From positions 1 through 27,994 of the forward strand of contig CAYRRA010000028.1 in NCBI GenBank assembly GCA_964426355.1: 27,994 nt of DNA, given 5' to 3'. The stretch comes from JAJFTV01 sp964426355. GTDB taxonomy: Bacteria; Chloroflexota; Anaerolineae; Anaerolineales; Anaerolineaceae. Below are positions 1 to 7,433 of the stretch, one piece after another. Made by a program: the position numbers and the translations under genes. The notes beneath the pieces were generated by a model. The model was not told the DNA's origin, did not search any database, and was given only the letters and a program-made list of their open reading frames with translations. Every line of letters starts with the position of its first letter. Positions within the stretch are counted from its first letter, which is position 1.

Positions 1-2
1 AC

Positions 3-368
3 CTTGCACGTGAACTCAAAGTAATTGCCGAGCCAAAACGGCTGGAAATCCTGGCTTTGCTCATGCAGGGTGTGCAGTGTAATTGCGAGTTGGGTGATAA
101 ATTAGATATGGCTCCCAACCTGATTTCCCATCATCTGCGGGTATTGCATAAAGCCGGTTTGATCCAGATGGAACGCGACCCACTCGATTCGCGTTGGATT
201 TATTACTCCATCCATCGTGCAGCGGTCAGCGAGCTGCTTGGACAACTGGAGGTTTTTTTCGACGCCTCGCAAATTCAGGAACGCAACCCCAACTGCGGAC
301 CGCACAAATCTAGAGATTGCAACAAACGATCCGTCAAAAATCAATATATCCCTGAGGTGAAGCTTTGA
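3..368 (+). CDS. arsR: ArsR-family metalloregulatory repressor (5' truncated)
   Basis: This is the C-terminal part of a small winged-helix repressor; its start lies before the window and the frame is open from base 3. The visible product begins LARELKVIAEPKRLEILALL, the usual helix 1-2 of ArsR proteins. It continues with a CNCEL metal-site motif (compare CVCDL in classical arsenite sensors) and the recognition helix around APNLISHHLRVLHKAGL. Known ArsR proteins leave the operator when As(III) or a similar thiophilic metal binds; the two closely spaced Cys are consistent with a thiolate site. Its stop overlaps the next start by 4 nt, so it is probably co-transcribed with the radical SAM gene and the arsC-acr3 pair downstream. 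A promoter would lie outside the window. The inducer (arsenite, antimonite or mercury) cannot be read from the sequence. Confidence 0.88.
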   Translation, partial: LARELKVIAEPKRLEILALLMQGVQCNCELGDKLDMAPNLISHHLRVLHKAGLIQMERDPLDSRWIYYSIHRAAVSELLGQLEVFFDASQIQERNPNCGPHKSRDCNKRSVKNQYIPEVKL

Positions 369-1618
369 TAAAGAACCACCGTTGGCTGGCGGAAGTGGAT
401 GAACAGGGTCACCTGGTTTTACCTTCAAAGCTGGTTGAAAAGTTTAGCATCCGGTCAGGTGACAGAATTCTGGTTCAGGAAAATACAGACAGCCTGACCT
501 TGCTTCGCCCGCCGGGTTCTATTGTGCGTGTTAACATCGAGGTGACCAATCTCTGTAACTTGAAATGCCGCACCTGCATGCGCAATACCTGGAGCGAACC
601 CGATGGATTGATGCACATGGAAACCTTCGAGCGCATTCTGGCGAGCATAAAGAAGTTTTCCTCCCCACCGATGGTTTTTTTTGGCGGTTTCGGTGAGCCG
701 CTCTCTCATCCGCATATCCTGTCCATGCTCAGCGCCGTCAAACAAACTGGCGCGCGCGTGGAGATGATCACAAACGGAACTCTGTTAAATCCAGAGATTG
801 CAAAAAAACTCATTGATTACCGGCTTGACCGATTGTGGGTCTCGCTGGACGGCGCCAGCCCGGATTGCTACACCGATGTTCGGTTAGGGGCAGCTCTGCC
901 GCAGGTGCTGGACAACTTGCGGGACCTATCCGCGCTGCGCACCCGAATGCTATCTTCATCACCGCAAATCGGGGTAGCATTTGTTGCCATGCGGCGAAAC
1001 ATCGGTGATTTACCGCAATTGGTGCGGCTTGCCATGCAGTTTGGTGCCAGGGCTATCTCGGTCAGCAATGTGTTGGCACATACGCCTGAACTACAAAAGG
1101 AAATGCTCTACCTTCGCAGCATGTACGACGTCGACCCGCTGCGAAGTGAGGTGTTACCGCCCATTGAACTTCCGCGTTTGGATGTTAACAGCGATACACT
1201 GCCCGTCATTGCTGAAATTCTGAAAGCCAGTTATCCCAACAACCTGGCGTTGTTCCACTCCGGTCAGCGTCTGGATACCTGCCCGTTTCTGGCGAATGGC
1301 AGCACCAGCATTCGCTGGGATGGACGGGTCAGCCCCTGCCTGCCTCTGCTGCACACTCACCAATCTTATCTGGATGACCGGCTGCGACGATCTAAAGAGT
1401 ACTTGCTGGGCAGCATCCTGGAAAGAGACCTGTTGGATATCTGGAGCAGTGATGAATATCGCGCTTTTCGATATAAGCTGCAAACGTTTGATTTCTCACC
1501 CTGTGTCATCTGCAATAGCTGTGAAATGGCGAACGATAACCAGGAAGATTGTTTTGGTAATGCCTTCCCCACCTGTGGCGGCTGCTTGTGGGCACAAGGA
1601 ATCATTCAATGTCCGTAA
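365..1618 (+). CDS. AbrB-like domain + radical SAM/SPASM protein
   Basis: The start is TTG in a TTGA overlap with arsR, preceded by GAGGTGA. Residues about 8-48 look like a SpoVT/AbrB swapped-hairpin domain (VDEQGHLVLPSKL, then SGDRILV). Residues 55 onward form a radical SAM barrel with the [4Fe-4S]-SAM motif C64-x3-C68-x2-C71 and the GGFGEP strand. The C-terminus is rich in Cys (CPFL, SPCLP, CVICNSC, CFG, CGGCLWAQG), as expected for a SPASM-type region holding auxiliary clusters. Such enzymes modify peptides or mature metalloenzymes. The terminal CGGCLWAQG stretch recalls, from memory, radical SAM maturases of tungsten aldehyde oxidoreductases, but no such oxidoreductase is present here. The position between arsR and arsC suggests a role linked to metal stress. 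The substrate is unknown. Confidence 0.85.
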   Translation: MIKNHRWLAEVDEQGHLVLPSKLVEKFSIRSGDRILVQENTDSLTLLRPPGSIVRVNIEVTNLCNLKCRTCMRNTWSEPDGLMHMETFERILASIKKFSSPPMVFFGGFGEPLSHPHILSMLSAVKQTGARVEMITNGTLLNPEIAKKLIDYRLDRLWVSLDGASPDCYTDVRLGAALPQVLDNLRDLSALRTRMLSSSPQIGVAFVAMRRNIGDLPQLVRLAMQFGARAISVSNVLAHTPELQKEMLYLRSMYDVDPLRSEVLPPIELPRLDVNSDTLPVIAEILKASYPNNLALFHSGQRLDTCPFLANGSTSIRWDGRVSPCLPLLHTHQSYLDDRLRRSKEYLLGSILERDLLDIWSSDEYRAFRYKLQTFDFSPCVICNSCEMANDNQEDCFGNAFPTCGGCLWAQGIIQCP

Positions 1619-1642
1619 TCTATTTCCTTATTGGAGGTTGAG

Positions 1643-2077
1643 ATGAAAAAAGGCAAGGTGTTATTTTTATGTACAGGCAATTCTGCCCGCAGCCAAATGG
1701 CTGAAGCGTTTTTGAGAAAATGGGGTGGTGAGTCTTTTGAGGTTTTCAGCGCAGGAATTGAGCCCAAAGGCATCCACCCGTTAACCGTGAAAGTCATGAA
1801 AGAGAAAGATATTTCCCTGGATGCGCACCGTTCCAAAAGTATTGAGGAATATCTTGGAAAAATTCATTTTAGCCATATCATCACAGTTTGCGCCCATGCC
1901 GACCAAAATTGTCCGGCTGTATTTTTAACCATGGGCGAACGCCTGCATTGGAATTTTGAAGACCCCGCCGCGTTTCAAAGCTCTGAAGAAGAGAAGCTGC
2001 AAAAATTCCGTGAGATTCGCGATCAAATTGAAACCGAAATTATAAAATGGTTGAAAGAACAGGAGACTTTGGAATGA
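1643..2077 (+). CDS. arsC: Arsenate reductase, thioredoxin-coupled (LMW-PTP fold)
   Basis: This enzyme reduces arsenate to arsenite in the cytoplasm so that it can be exported. The ATG at 1643 was chosen because GGAGG lies 5 nt upstream; an in-frame TTG at 1631 would place that ribosome site inside the gene. The 144-residue product opens with MKKGKVLFLCTGNSARS, giving the P-loop Cys10 and Arg16 of the low-molecular-weight phosphatase fold. Cys83 and Cys90 (VCAHADQNCP) match the second and third redox cysteines of the Staphylococcus aureus type ArsC, so the full triple-cysteine relay is present. A downstream DP motif (EDPAAF) fits the general acid. It overlaps acr3 by ATGA and so is translationally coupled to the exporter. 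Thioredoxin is the expected electron donor; a thioredoxin-like gene occurs at 10422-10751 but is not linked. Confidence 0.93.
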   Translation: MKKGKVLFLCTGNSARSQMAEAFLRKWGGESFEVFSAGIEPKGIHPLTVKVMKEKDISLDAHRSKSIEEYLGKIHFSHIITVCAHADQNCPAVFLTMGERLHWNFEDPAAFQSSEEEKLQKFREIRDQIETEIIKWLKEQETLE

Positions 2078-3132
2078 AGTCCGAATCACCTAAACGTTTA
2101 TCCTTCCTTGACCGCTTCCTGACATTGTGGATTTTCCTTGCCATGGCAGTGGGCGTGGCGATTGGTTATTTTTTCCCGGATGGCGTGAACAGCTTCAATA
2201 CAGCGGTCTCCGTGGGCACCACCAATATCCCCATTGCCATCGGGTTAATCCTGATGATGTACCCACCACTGGCAAAGGTGCATTACGAAGAGCTCGGCGA
2301 TGTTTTTCGCAACTGGAAAATCCTTGGGCTTTCCTTACTACAAAACTGGGTCATTGGACCCATCTTGATGTTCTTGCTGGCGATCCTTTTCCTGCCGGAC
2401 AAGCCGGATTATCTCATCGGCTTGATTATGATTGGTCTGGCACGCTGCATTGCTATGGTTATCGTCTGGAATGACCTGGCTTGCGGCGACCGCGAGTATG
2501 CTGCCGGGTTGGTTGCTTTTAACAGCATCTTTCAGGTATTCTTCTATAGTGTCTATGCTTACCTTTTCATCACGGTGTTGCTGCCTCTGTTTGGTTTCCA
2601 GGGAACTGTGGTGCATATCACCATCGGTGAAATAGCAAAAAGTGTTTTCATCTACCTGGGTATCCCCTTTATTGCCGGTTTTTTAACCCGATATGTTCTG
2701 CTGCGAGTAAAAAGCCGGGACTGGTACGAGAAAGAATTTGTTCCGCGCATCAGTCCCATAACGTTGATTGCGCTGTTGTTCACCATCATCGTTATGTTCA
2801 GCCTGAAGGGTAACCTGATTGTGCAGATTCCGTTGGATGTGGTGCGAATCGCTATCCCGTTACTGATTTATTTCATCCTGATGTTCGTCATCAGTTTCCT
2901 GTTGAGCTACAAAATCGGTGCTGATTATGGAAAAAGCACCACGCTTTCCTTTACGGCTGCCAGCAATAATTTTGAGCTGGCTATTGCTGTATCAGTGGCA
3001 GTGTTTGGATTGAATTCGGGGCAGGCTTTTGCCGCAGTGATTGGTCCACTGGTGGAAGTTCCGGTGATGATCGGTCTGGTGAATGCAGCGTTCTGGTTCC
3101 GCAAAAAACTGGCATTTAAGCCCCCTGTGTAA
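2074..3132 (+). CDS. acr3: Arsenite efflux permease, Acr3 family
   Basis: This is an inner-membrane exporter of As(III), using the product of the preceding arsenate reductase. The ATG at 2074 overlaps the arsC stop by 4 nt and follows AGGAGA at 2061; an upstream in-frame TTG at 2047 lacks such a site. The 352-residue protein is almost wholly hydrophobic with about ten membrane helices. The Acr3 signature is visible in GLARCIAMVIVWNDLACGD, which contains the conserved Cys needed for arsenite transport, and in AASNNFELAIAVSVAVFG, which contains the conserved Glu. Length and motifs match bacterial Acr3 and not the unrelated ArsB family. No arsA-type ATPase is adjacent. Expression is probably under the upstream ArsR. 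Confidence 0.94.
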   Translation: MKSESPKRLSFLDRFLTLWIFLAMAVGVAIGYFFPDGVNSFNTAVSVGTTNIPIAIGLILMMYPPLAKVHYEELGDVFRNWKILGLSLLQNWVIGPILMFLLAILFLPDKPDYLIGLIMIGLARCIAMVIVWNDLACGDREYAAGLVAFNSIFQVFFYSVYAYLFITVLLPLFGFQGTVVHITIGEIAKSVFIYLGIPFIAGFLTRYVLLRVKSRDWYEKEFVPRISPITLIALLFTIIVMFSLKGNLIVQIPLDVVRIAIPLLIYFILMFVISFLLSYKIGADYGKSTTLSFTAASNNFELAIAVSVAVFGLNSGQAFAAVIGPLVEVPVMIGLVNAAFWFRKKLAFKPPV

Positions 3133-3154
3133 TTTGCCTCGAATTATTTCAAAA

Positions 3155-3172
3155 ATCTGTACCCAAACAGAT
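3155..3172. promoter_or_regulatory. Inverted repeat between acr3 and hgcA
   Basis: The 127-nt space between acr3 and hgcA contains ATCTGT-ACCCAA-ACAGAT, a perfect 6-bp inverted repeat flanked by TTC upstream and GAA downstream. It is followed by A/T-rich sequence but no clear U-tract, so it is a poor terminator. Its position would suit an operator for hgcA or an attenuation hairpin. A weak promoter-like pair (TTGAAT, then TAAAAT about 15 nt later) lies between it and the hgcA ribosome site. Function is not established. Confidence 0.35.
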
Positions 3173-3259
3173 GAATTAAAAATGGAAAAAAATTGAATTG
3201 CTCTTTGTATCTGTAAAATTTCTTTCAGTCGATTACGACCATCTTCTTTGAGGTAACCC

Positions 3260-4252
3260 ATGCAGACAACTTCTATTGTATCCATCACCCCAACCCACTC
3301 AACCCTGACCCGTCGTGACCATTGGGATCATTTCCTGGCACGTTGGGGCTACCGGCGAGGCTCTCACCGGGTGCAGCCAGGGTTATATAACCTCGGCAAC
3401 CCCGACGAGAACTCACCGGTGTTTGTCACCGCAAACTACACATTAAGCTTTGATGCGCTGCGCAGTGCACTCGACGGCGTGGATGCATATATCCTGGTGC
3501 TGAATACGCGCGGGATCAACGTTTGGTGTGCCGCTGGTAAAGGTACATTCAGCACAGATGAACTGGTGGATAAAATTGAAACCACCGGTCTGCGTTCTGT
3601 GGTCAGGCATCGCCAGTTAATCCTTCCTCAACTGGGGGCTCCGGGTGTATCTGCCCATGAAGTCAAGCGCCGCAGCCATTTTAAGATCGAATATGGACCC
3701 GTCAGAGCCTCGGATTTGAAAGAATACTTGAAAACCCATCAGGCAAGTGTTCAAATGCGGAAGGTTGAATTTCCTCTGGTTGAGCGATTGGTTCTAATCC
3801 CCATCGAGATTGTCCACTTTTTTCTGCCTTTCCTGATCGCATTTGTGCTGTTGTGGCTGCTGTTGGGCACGCTGGCAGCCTGGGGGGTGCTGGCTGCTGG
3901 CTTGTCGGGAACATTTCTTTTCCCGATTCTCTTACCCTGGCTACCAACCCGGCAGTTCAGTCTGAAGGGTTTCTTCCTGGGGGCATTGGTGGCGCTTCCT
4001 TTTGCTATTTTAGCGTTTTCATGGAATGGCGCAACGCAACCGTGGATGTCCTGGGTATTTGCCCTGTCCTTCCTGTCCGGTATTTCGTCTGTAACTGCTT
4101 ACCTGGCGCTCAATTTTACCGGCGCTACGCCAATCACCTCACAAAGCGCAGTTCAGCGTGAGATGTCACGTTTTATGCCATGGATGGCTATACTCGGAGG
4201 TGTGTGCCTTGTTTCGTTAGCGGTGCTTATCATTTTTAAATGGCTAATCTAA
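3260..4252 (+). CDS. hgcA: Mercury methylation corrinoid protein HgcA
   Basis: HgcA is a membrane-bound cobalamin protein that transfers a methyl group from its corrinoid to Hg(II), making methylmercury. The N-terminal domain (about 1-170) contains the diagnostic cap-helix motif N87-V-W-C90-A-A-G-K94. The Cys is the lower axial Co ligand in the family (Cys93 in Pseudodesulfovibrio mercurii). Flanking features also fit: PVFVTANYTLSFDALRSAL before it, and GTFSTDELV and LPQLGAPGVSAHEVK after it. The C-terminal half has about five hydrophobic segments (near 175-200, 202-226, 235-255, 264-284, 308-328), as expected; this separates it from the soluble CFeSP subunit CdhD/AcsC. Length (330 aa) is typical. 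GAGGT lies 5 nt before the ATG. hgcB follows after 9 nt, and the ars genes lie directly upstream. Confidence 0.96.
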   Translation: MQTTSIVSITPTHSTLTRRDHWDHFLARWGYRRGSHRVQPGLYNLGNPDENSPVFVTANYTLSFDALRSALDGVDAYILVLNTRGINVWCAAGKGTFSTDELVDKIETTGLRSVVRHRQLILPQLGAPGVSAHEVKRRSHFKIEYGPVRASDLKEYLKTHQASVQMRKVEFPLVERLVLIPIEIVHFFLPFLIAFVLLWLLLGTLAAWGVLAAGLSGTFLFPILLPWLPTRQFSLKGFFLGALVALPFAILAFSWNGATQPWMSWVFALSFLSGISSVTAYLALNFTGATPITSQSAVQREMSRFMPWMAILGGVCLVSLAVLIIFKWLI

Positions 4253-4261
4253 GAGGAAAAA

Positions 4262-4527
4262 ATGCGGATAGAAAAGACTTCATCAACTTGCTGTAGTGAG
4301 ATGCTGGGTATCTCAGAAAATACATTGCGCTATTCGCCGGCGCGCTGCATTAACTGTGGGATGTGTATTGCAGTATGTCCACATGCCGTCTTTGGCATCG
4401 GTGAGACCCGTGTAGTTTTGTTGCACCCACAGGATTGTATCGAGTGTGGGGCTTGCCAGATGAACTGTCCCAGCGGGGCAATCCGCGTGAACAACGGTGT
4501 GGGTTGCGCAGCCGCCATGATCAGCGC
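4262..4527 (+). CDS. hgcB: Mercury methylation ferredoxin HgcB (3' end lost in gap)
   Basis: HgcB is the 2[4Fe-4S] ferredoxin that reduces the HgcA corrinoid and is essential for methylation. AGAGGAAAAA precedes the ATG. Eighty-eight complete codons are visible before the Ns. Cluster motifs are C29-x2-C32-x2-C35-x3-C39-P and C59-x2-C62-x2-C65-x3-C69-P. The second contains CIECGAC, the family signature C(M/I)ECGA. The following GVGCAAAMIS segment is also typical, with Cys82 matching the conserved lone cysteine. HgcB normally ends shortly after this with a vicinal Cys pair; that tail and the stop must lie in the gap. Unusually, the N-terminus has an extra CC pair at residues 10-11. The pairing with hgcA makes the call secure. 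Confidence 0.95.
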
Positions 4528-4627
4528 NNNNNNNNNNNNNNNNNNNNNNNNNNNNNNNNNNNNNNNNNNNNNNNNNNNNNNNNNNNNNNNNNNNNNNNNN
4601 NNNNNNNNNNNNNNNNNNNNNNNNNNN
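4528..4627. other. Assembly gap (100 Ns)
   Basis: Exactly 100 unspecified bases, the usual placeholder for a scaffold gap of unknown length. It removes the 3' end of hgcB on the left and the last codons of the minus-strand hydrolase on the right. Both genes point into the gap, so it should contain two stop codons and perhaps a convergent terminator. Whether further genes are missing cannot be judged. The join between the two sides rests on scaffolding, not on continuous sequence. Confidence 0.97.
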
Positions 4628-5464
4628 TTCCATCCAGGCGATCATATCGTCCAGCACCTGTTCTTTCTCAGGCTCGTTCAATATCTCGTGATAGAGACCT
4701 TCATAGAGTTTGAGGGTCTTGTCTTTGGATGAAATTTTCTCATAGACCATCTTGCTACCTGCCGGGTTGACCAACTTATCTTCTGTGCCGTGCATGATCA
4801 AGATGGGCAGGTTAATGTTGGAAAGGTTCGCCTGGATGCTTTGGGTAGCGCGATTTAGTTCTGCCGCTGTGCGGGCTGGCAGTTTTCCGCGGAAATTAAG
4901 CGGGTCGCGGTCGTAATGTTCCACCACCTCTGGAAGGCGGGAAACCGTACTGCCATCCAACTGCATGGTGGGCAGGTTGGGTGCCAGCGCGCCCAGGATA
5001 TTGGCGATTTTTATCATCATCGGCGAAACGCTCTCTCCCACCATGACCAATGAACCGGAGACCAACGCGCCATTGATTTTCGGTGCCCGTTCAATCAGGT
5101 ATTTGATGGTGATGCCTCCGCCCATGCTGTGACCAAATAAGAACAGCGGTTTCCCATTGGCTTTTTCACGAGCGCGTGCCAGGAACAGGTCAACCGAATC
5201 CAGGAATTGGTTGAATGTTGGGATAAACGCCCGCTTGCCGCTTGATTTCCCATGCCCCAACAGGTCAAACGCGCCAACTGCATATCCGTGTCTGCACAAA
5301 TAGCGAGCAGCAAAATCATAACGATCGCTGTGTTCAGCCAGACCGTGTACAATCATCACCAGCGCTTTATATCCTTCCTCCGGCAGCCACCACTGCTCGA
5401 AAAGCTTTTCTCCGGTTTGCGTTTCGAACGATCCCTCTTGATGCACTACGTTTATTTCTGCCAT
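4628..5464 (-). CDS. Monoacylglycerol lipase-like alpha/beta hydrolase (3' end in gap)
   Basis: A serine hydrolase of the lysophospholipase/monoacylglycerol lipase group, probably cytosolic, cleaving a lipid ester. The start at 5464 (MAEINVVHQEG) is set by AAAGGAGA 6 nt upstream; an ATG at 5506 would add 14 charged residues and has no ribosome site. Visible motifs are MIVHGLAEHSDRY (oxyanion HG), the nucleophile elbow GHSMGGG, ILIMHGTEDKLVNP with the acid Asp, and GLYHEILNEPE with the catalytic His. The HEILNEPEKE form is typical of this family. The frame is open to the gap at AWME, so only a few residues should be missing. It is divergent from the sensor kinase at 5650. Exact substrate is not inferable. 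Confidence 0.88.
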
Positions 5465-5637
5465 ACGGCGTCTCCTTTTGTGTTCTGATGAGAAAATTAG
5501 TTTCAATCAACCGGTTTCTGCTCAGTAATTAACCTGTGTCACCGGGAATAAGATGAAAACGACCTGTACATTCATCCCAATCAATACAATTTTATAGCCA
5601 AAAGGGAAATCTGTTTCAAAAAAAAGCTTTTTTGTAT

Positions 5638-5649
5638 TATCATACAATC
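5638..5649 (+). promoter_or_regulatory. Candidate -10 element of a leaderless transcript
   Basis: TATCAT at 5638-5643 ends exactly 6 nt before the GTG at 5650, and no Shine-Dalgarno sequence lies in front of that codon. This geometry would start transcription at or next to the start codon. An overlapping TATTAT at 5635-5640 is an alternative hexamer. No convincing -35 box is visible. The same TATCATA-N5-GTG arrangement recurs before the gene at 15439, which raises confidence that it is real. Confidence 0.45.
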
Positions 5650-7428
5650 GTGCTGCGAAAATTTGAGTATCCCTTTTTTGCGGATTGGTTCGCTATCTCG
5701 CTACGCTGGTTGGTCTTGCTCGGTGTTGCGTATTCTCTTGTGCTGGCAAACGTCTTTAATTACTATATCGCCGGTGCTGTATTGGTGGGTGTTTTGTGGA
5801 ACTTTCTCAATACATTCATGGCGATTTTCAACCGCAGGCTGCCAGCTCATCGTATCCTTAATGTTACGTTTGATTTTGTCGGCACCACACTACTTTTTTA
5901 TTTTAGCAACGGTTTCTTTGGTCCGCTGACCTGGGTGAGCTTGCTCAACCTGTTCTCAGCGGGCATCTACTTTGGTTGGGTAGGAAACCTGTTTGTGGCA
6001 CTGCTGATTTCTATAACACAAACCGTAGGCACTGTGGCGATTTTTGGCGCCCATGTGGAAGCGCAGCACATTGCAATGCTGACCGGCTTCAACTTGCTTT
6101 CCGGGTTGCTCTTCGGTTTGCTCAGCCAGCAATTGTATATTCACTTACGTGAGCATTTCATGACATTGAAGACTTCGCGCCAGGATAGTGATGACAAACT
6201 GCGCATCACAGAACGGCGCCGGATGCAGAACCTTTACCATCTCATTGAGTCGTTAAGTGTCTCGCTTAACTATAAAACCGTTTTACAAATTGCACTGGAC
6301 CTTTCCAACCAGGTATTGGGCAGTGAAAAGCAAGAACCCGGCAGCCTGGTCAGCGCTATTTTGTTGTTTCAGGATGAAGAACTTCAGATTGCGGATGCAC
6401 GCGGTTTTCCCACCGGTGATTACCGGCTCACCTTTCCCGCAGCCAATGGCGCCTTACAACAGATTGTCCAGGAAGGCGATATCCTTGTCCTGTCCAACCC
6501 ATCCCAGGACCCCGAACTGGGTAAATTGATGGCATTGCGTGACAGCCAGTCTGCTGTATTGTTTCCTCTCCTGCGTGGACTGGATTCCTATGGGCTGATG
6601 TTGTTCGCTCATCGCAAGAAAGACTTTTTTGATGTGGAACGCCGTGATTTACTGGAGGTCATCAGTCACCAGGTGGTCATAGCCATTCAAAACGCACAGT
6701 TGTTTCAGGACCTTGAAGCAGAGCGCGACCGCCTGGTAAATGCCCAGGAAGAAGAGCGCAAACAGCTCGCACGTGAGCTGCACGATGGACCTACACAATC
6801 GGTTACCGGTATTGCCATGCGAGCGGAATATATTCGCAGGCTGATGGAAAGCCGTATTGACCCGGATGAAATTGCCAATGAATTGCAGCAGGTAGAAACA
6901 CTGGCGCGTAAAACTGCACAGGAAATCCGCCACATGCTTTTCACCCTGCGCCCGCTGGTGCTGGAAAAAGAAGGACTGTTGCATGCGTTGGAAACGCTCA
7001 CCCAAAAAATGCAAGAGGTCTATGGGCAGAGCATACAGCTCAACCTGGATGAAGACCTGGTACATACACTGGACGCCAACAAACAGAAGGTTATTTTCCA
7101 GATTATCGAGGAAGCTGTCAACAATGCGCGCAAACATGCCCAGGCAAGCCTGATCCAGGTGGGTTTTCGGAACATGCCCAAAAATAACGATATTGCTTTG
7201 CTAGAAATTATTGATAACGGTGTTGGTTTTAATGTGGAGGAAGTCAGTGGGTCGTATGAACGACGCGGCAGTTTTGGCATGGTAAACTTGAATGAGCGCA
7301 CCAGCCTGATTAACGGGCGTCTACACATCGATTCGACGCCGGGCAAGGGTACGCGCATCCAGGTTGCCATTCCGCTAACGGAGAAAGGGATCGACTGGCT
7401 ACAAAGCAGGTCGTCCACAAAGAGGTGA
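5650..7428 (+). CDS. Membrane GAF sensor histidine kinase (HisKA_3/NarL-type)
   Basis: An orphan two-component sensor. The first ~175 residues contain about six hydrophobic segments (for example LRWLVLLGVAYSLVLANVF). A linker helix, a GAF domain (about 200-350) and a HisKA_3 dimerisation domain follow. The phospho-accepting His is in ERKQLARELHDGPTQS (His378 from this start). The C-terminal ATPase has the N-box EEAVNNARKHA, G1 motif DNGVGF and a GSFGMVNLNER G2-type motif, as in NarX/DegS/LiaS kinases. These usually partner with NarL/FixJ regulators, but none is in the window. GTG at 5650 is preferred because of the leaderless promoter geometry; TTG at 5632 would add 6 residues. Its stop overlaps the ribosome site of the following hydrolase, so the two are likely co-expressed. 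The signal sensed is unknown. Confidence 0.88.
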   Translation: MLRKFEYPFFADWFAISLRWLVLLGVAYSLVLANVFNYYIAGAVLVGVLWNFLNTFMAIFNRRLPAHRILNVTFDFVGTTLLFYFSNGFFGPLTWVSLLNLFSAGIYFGWVGNLFVALLISITQTVGTVAIFGAHVEAQHIAMLTGFNLLSGLLFGLLSQQLYIHLREHFMTLKTSRQDSDDKLRITERRRMQNLYHLIESLSVSLNYKTVLQIALDLSNQVLGSEKQEPGSLVSAILLFQDEELQIADARGFPTGDYRLTFPAANGALQQIVQEGDILVLSNPSQDPELGKLMALRDSQSAVLFPLLRGLDSYGLMLFAHRKKDFFDVERRDLLEVISHQVVIAIQNAQLFQDLEAERDRLVNAQEEERKQLARELHDGPTQSVTGIAMRAEYIRRLMESRIDPDEIANELQQVETLARKTAQEIRHMLFTLRPLVLEKEGLLHALETLTQKMQEVYGQSIQLNLDEDLVHTLDANKQKVIFQIIEEAVNNARKHAQASLIQVGFRNMPKNNDIALLEIIDNGVGFNVEEVSGSYERRGSFGMVNLNERTSLINGRLHIDSTPGKGTRIQVAIPLTEKGIDWLQSRSSTKR

Positions 7429-7433
7429 GAAAA

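Noticed and set aside
3260..4252. HgcA as a CFeSP subunit of acetyl-CoA synthesis
   Set aside because: The corrinoid domain is fused to membrane helices, carries NVWCAAGK and is followed by hgcB; no acs/cdh genes are present.
4313..4527. Continuation of the minus-strand hydrolase through the gap into the hgcB region
   Set aside because: The left part is antisense to hgcB, and the hydrolase family ends just after the last residues seen before the gap.
4262..4732. Reading frame running from hgcB across the Ns
   Set aside because: The Ns hide the true stop, and the part after the gap is antisense to the minus-strand hydrolase, so only 4262-4527 is supported.
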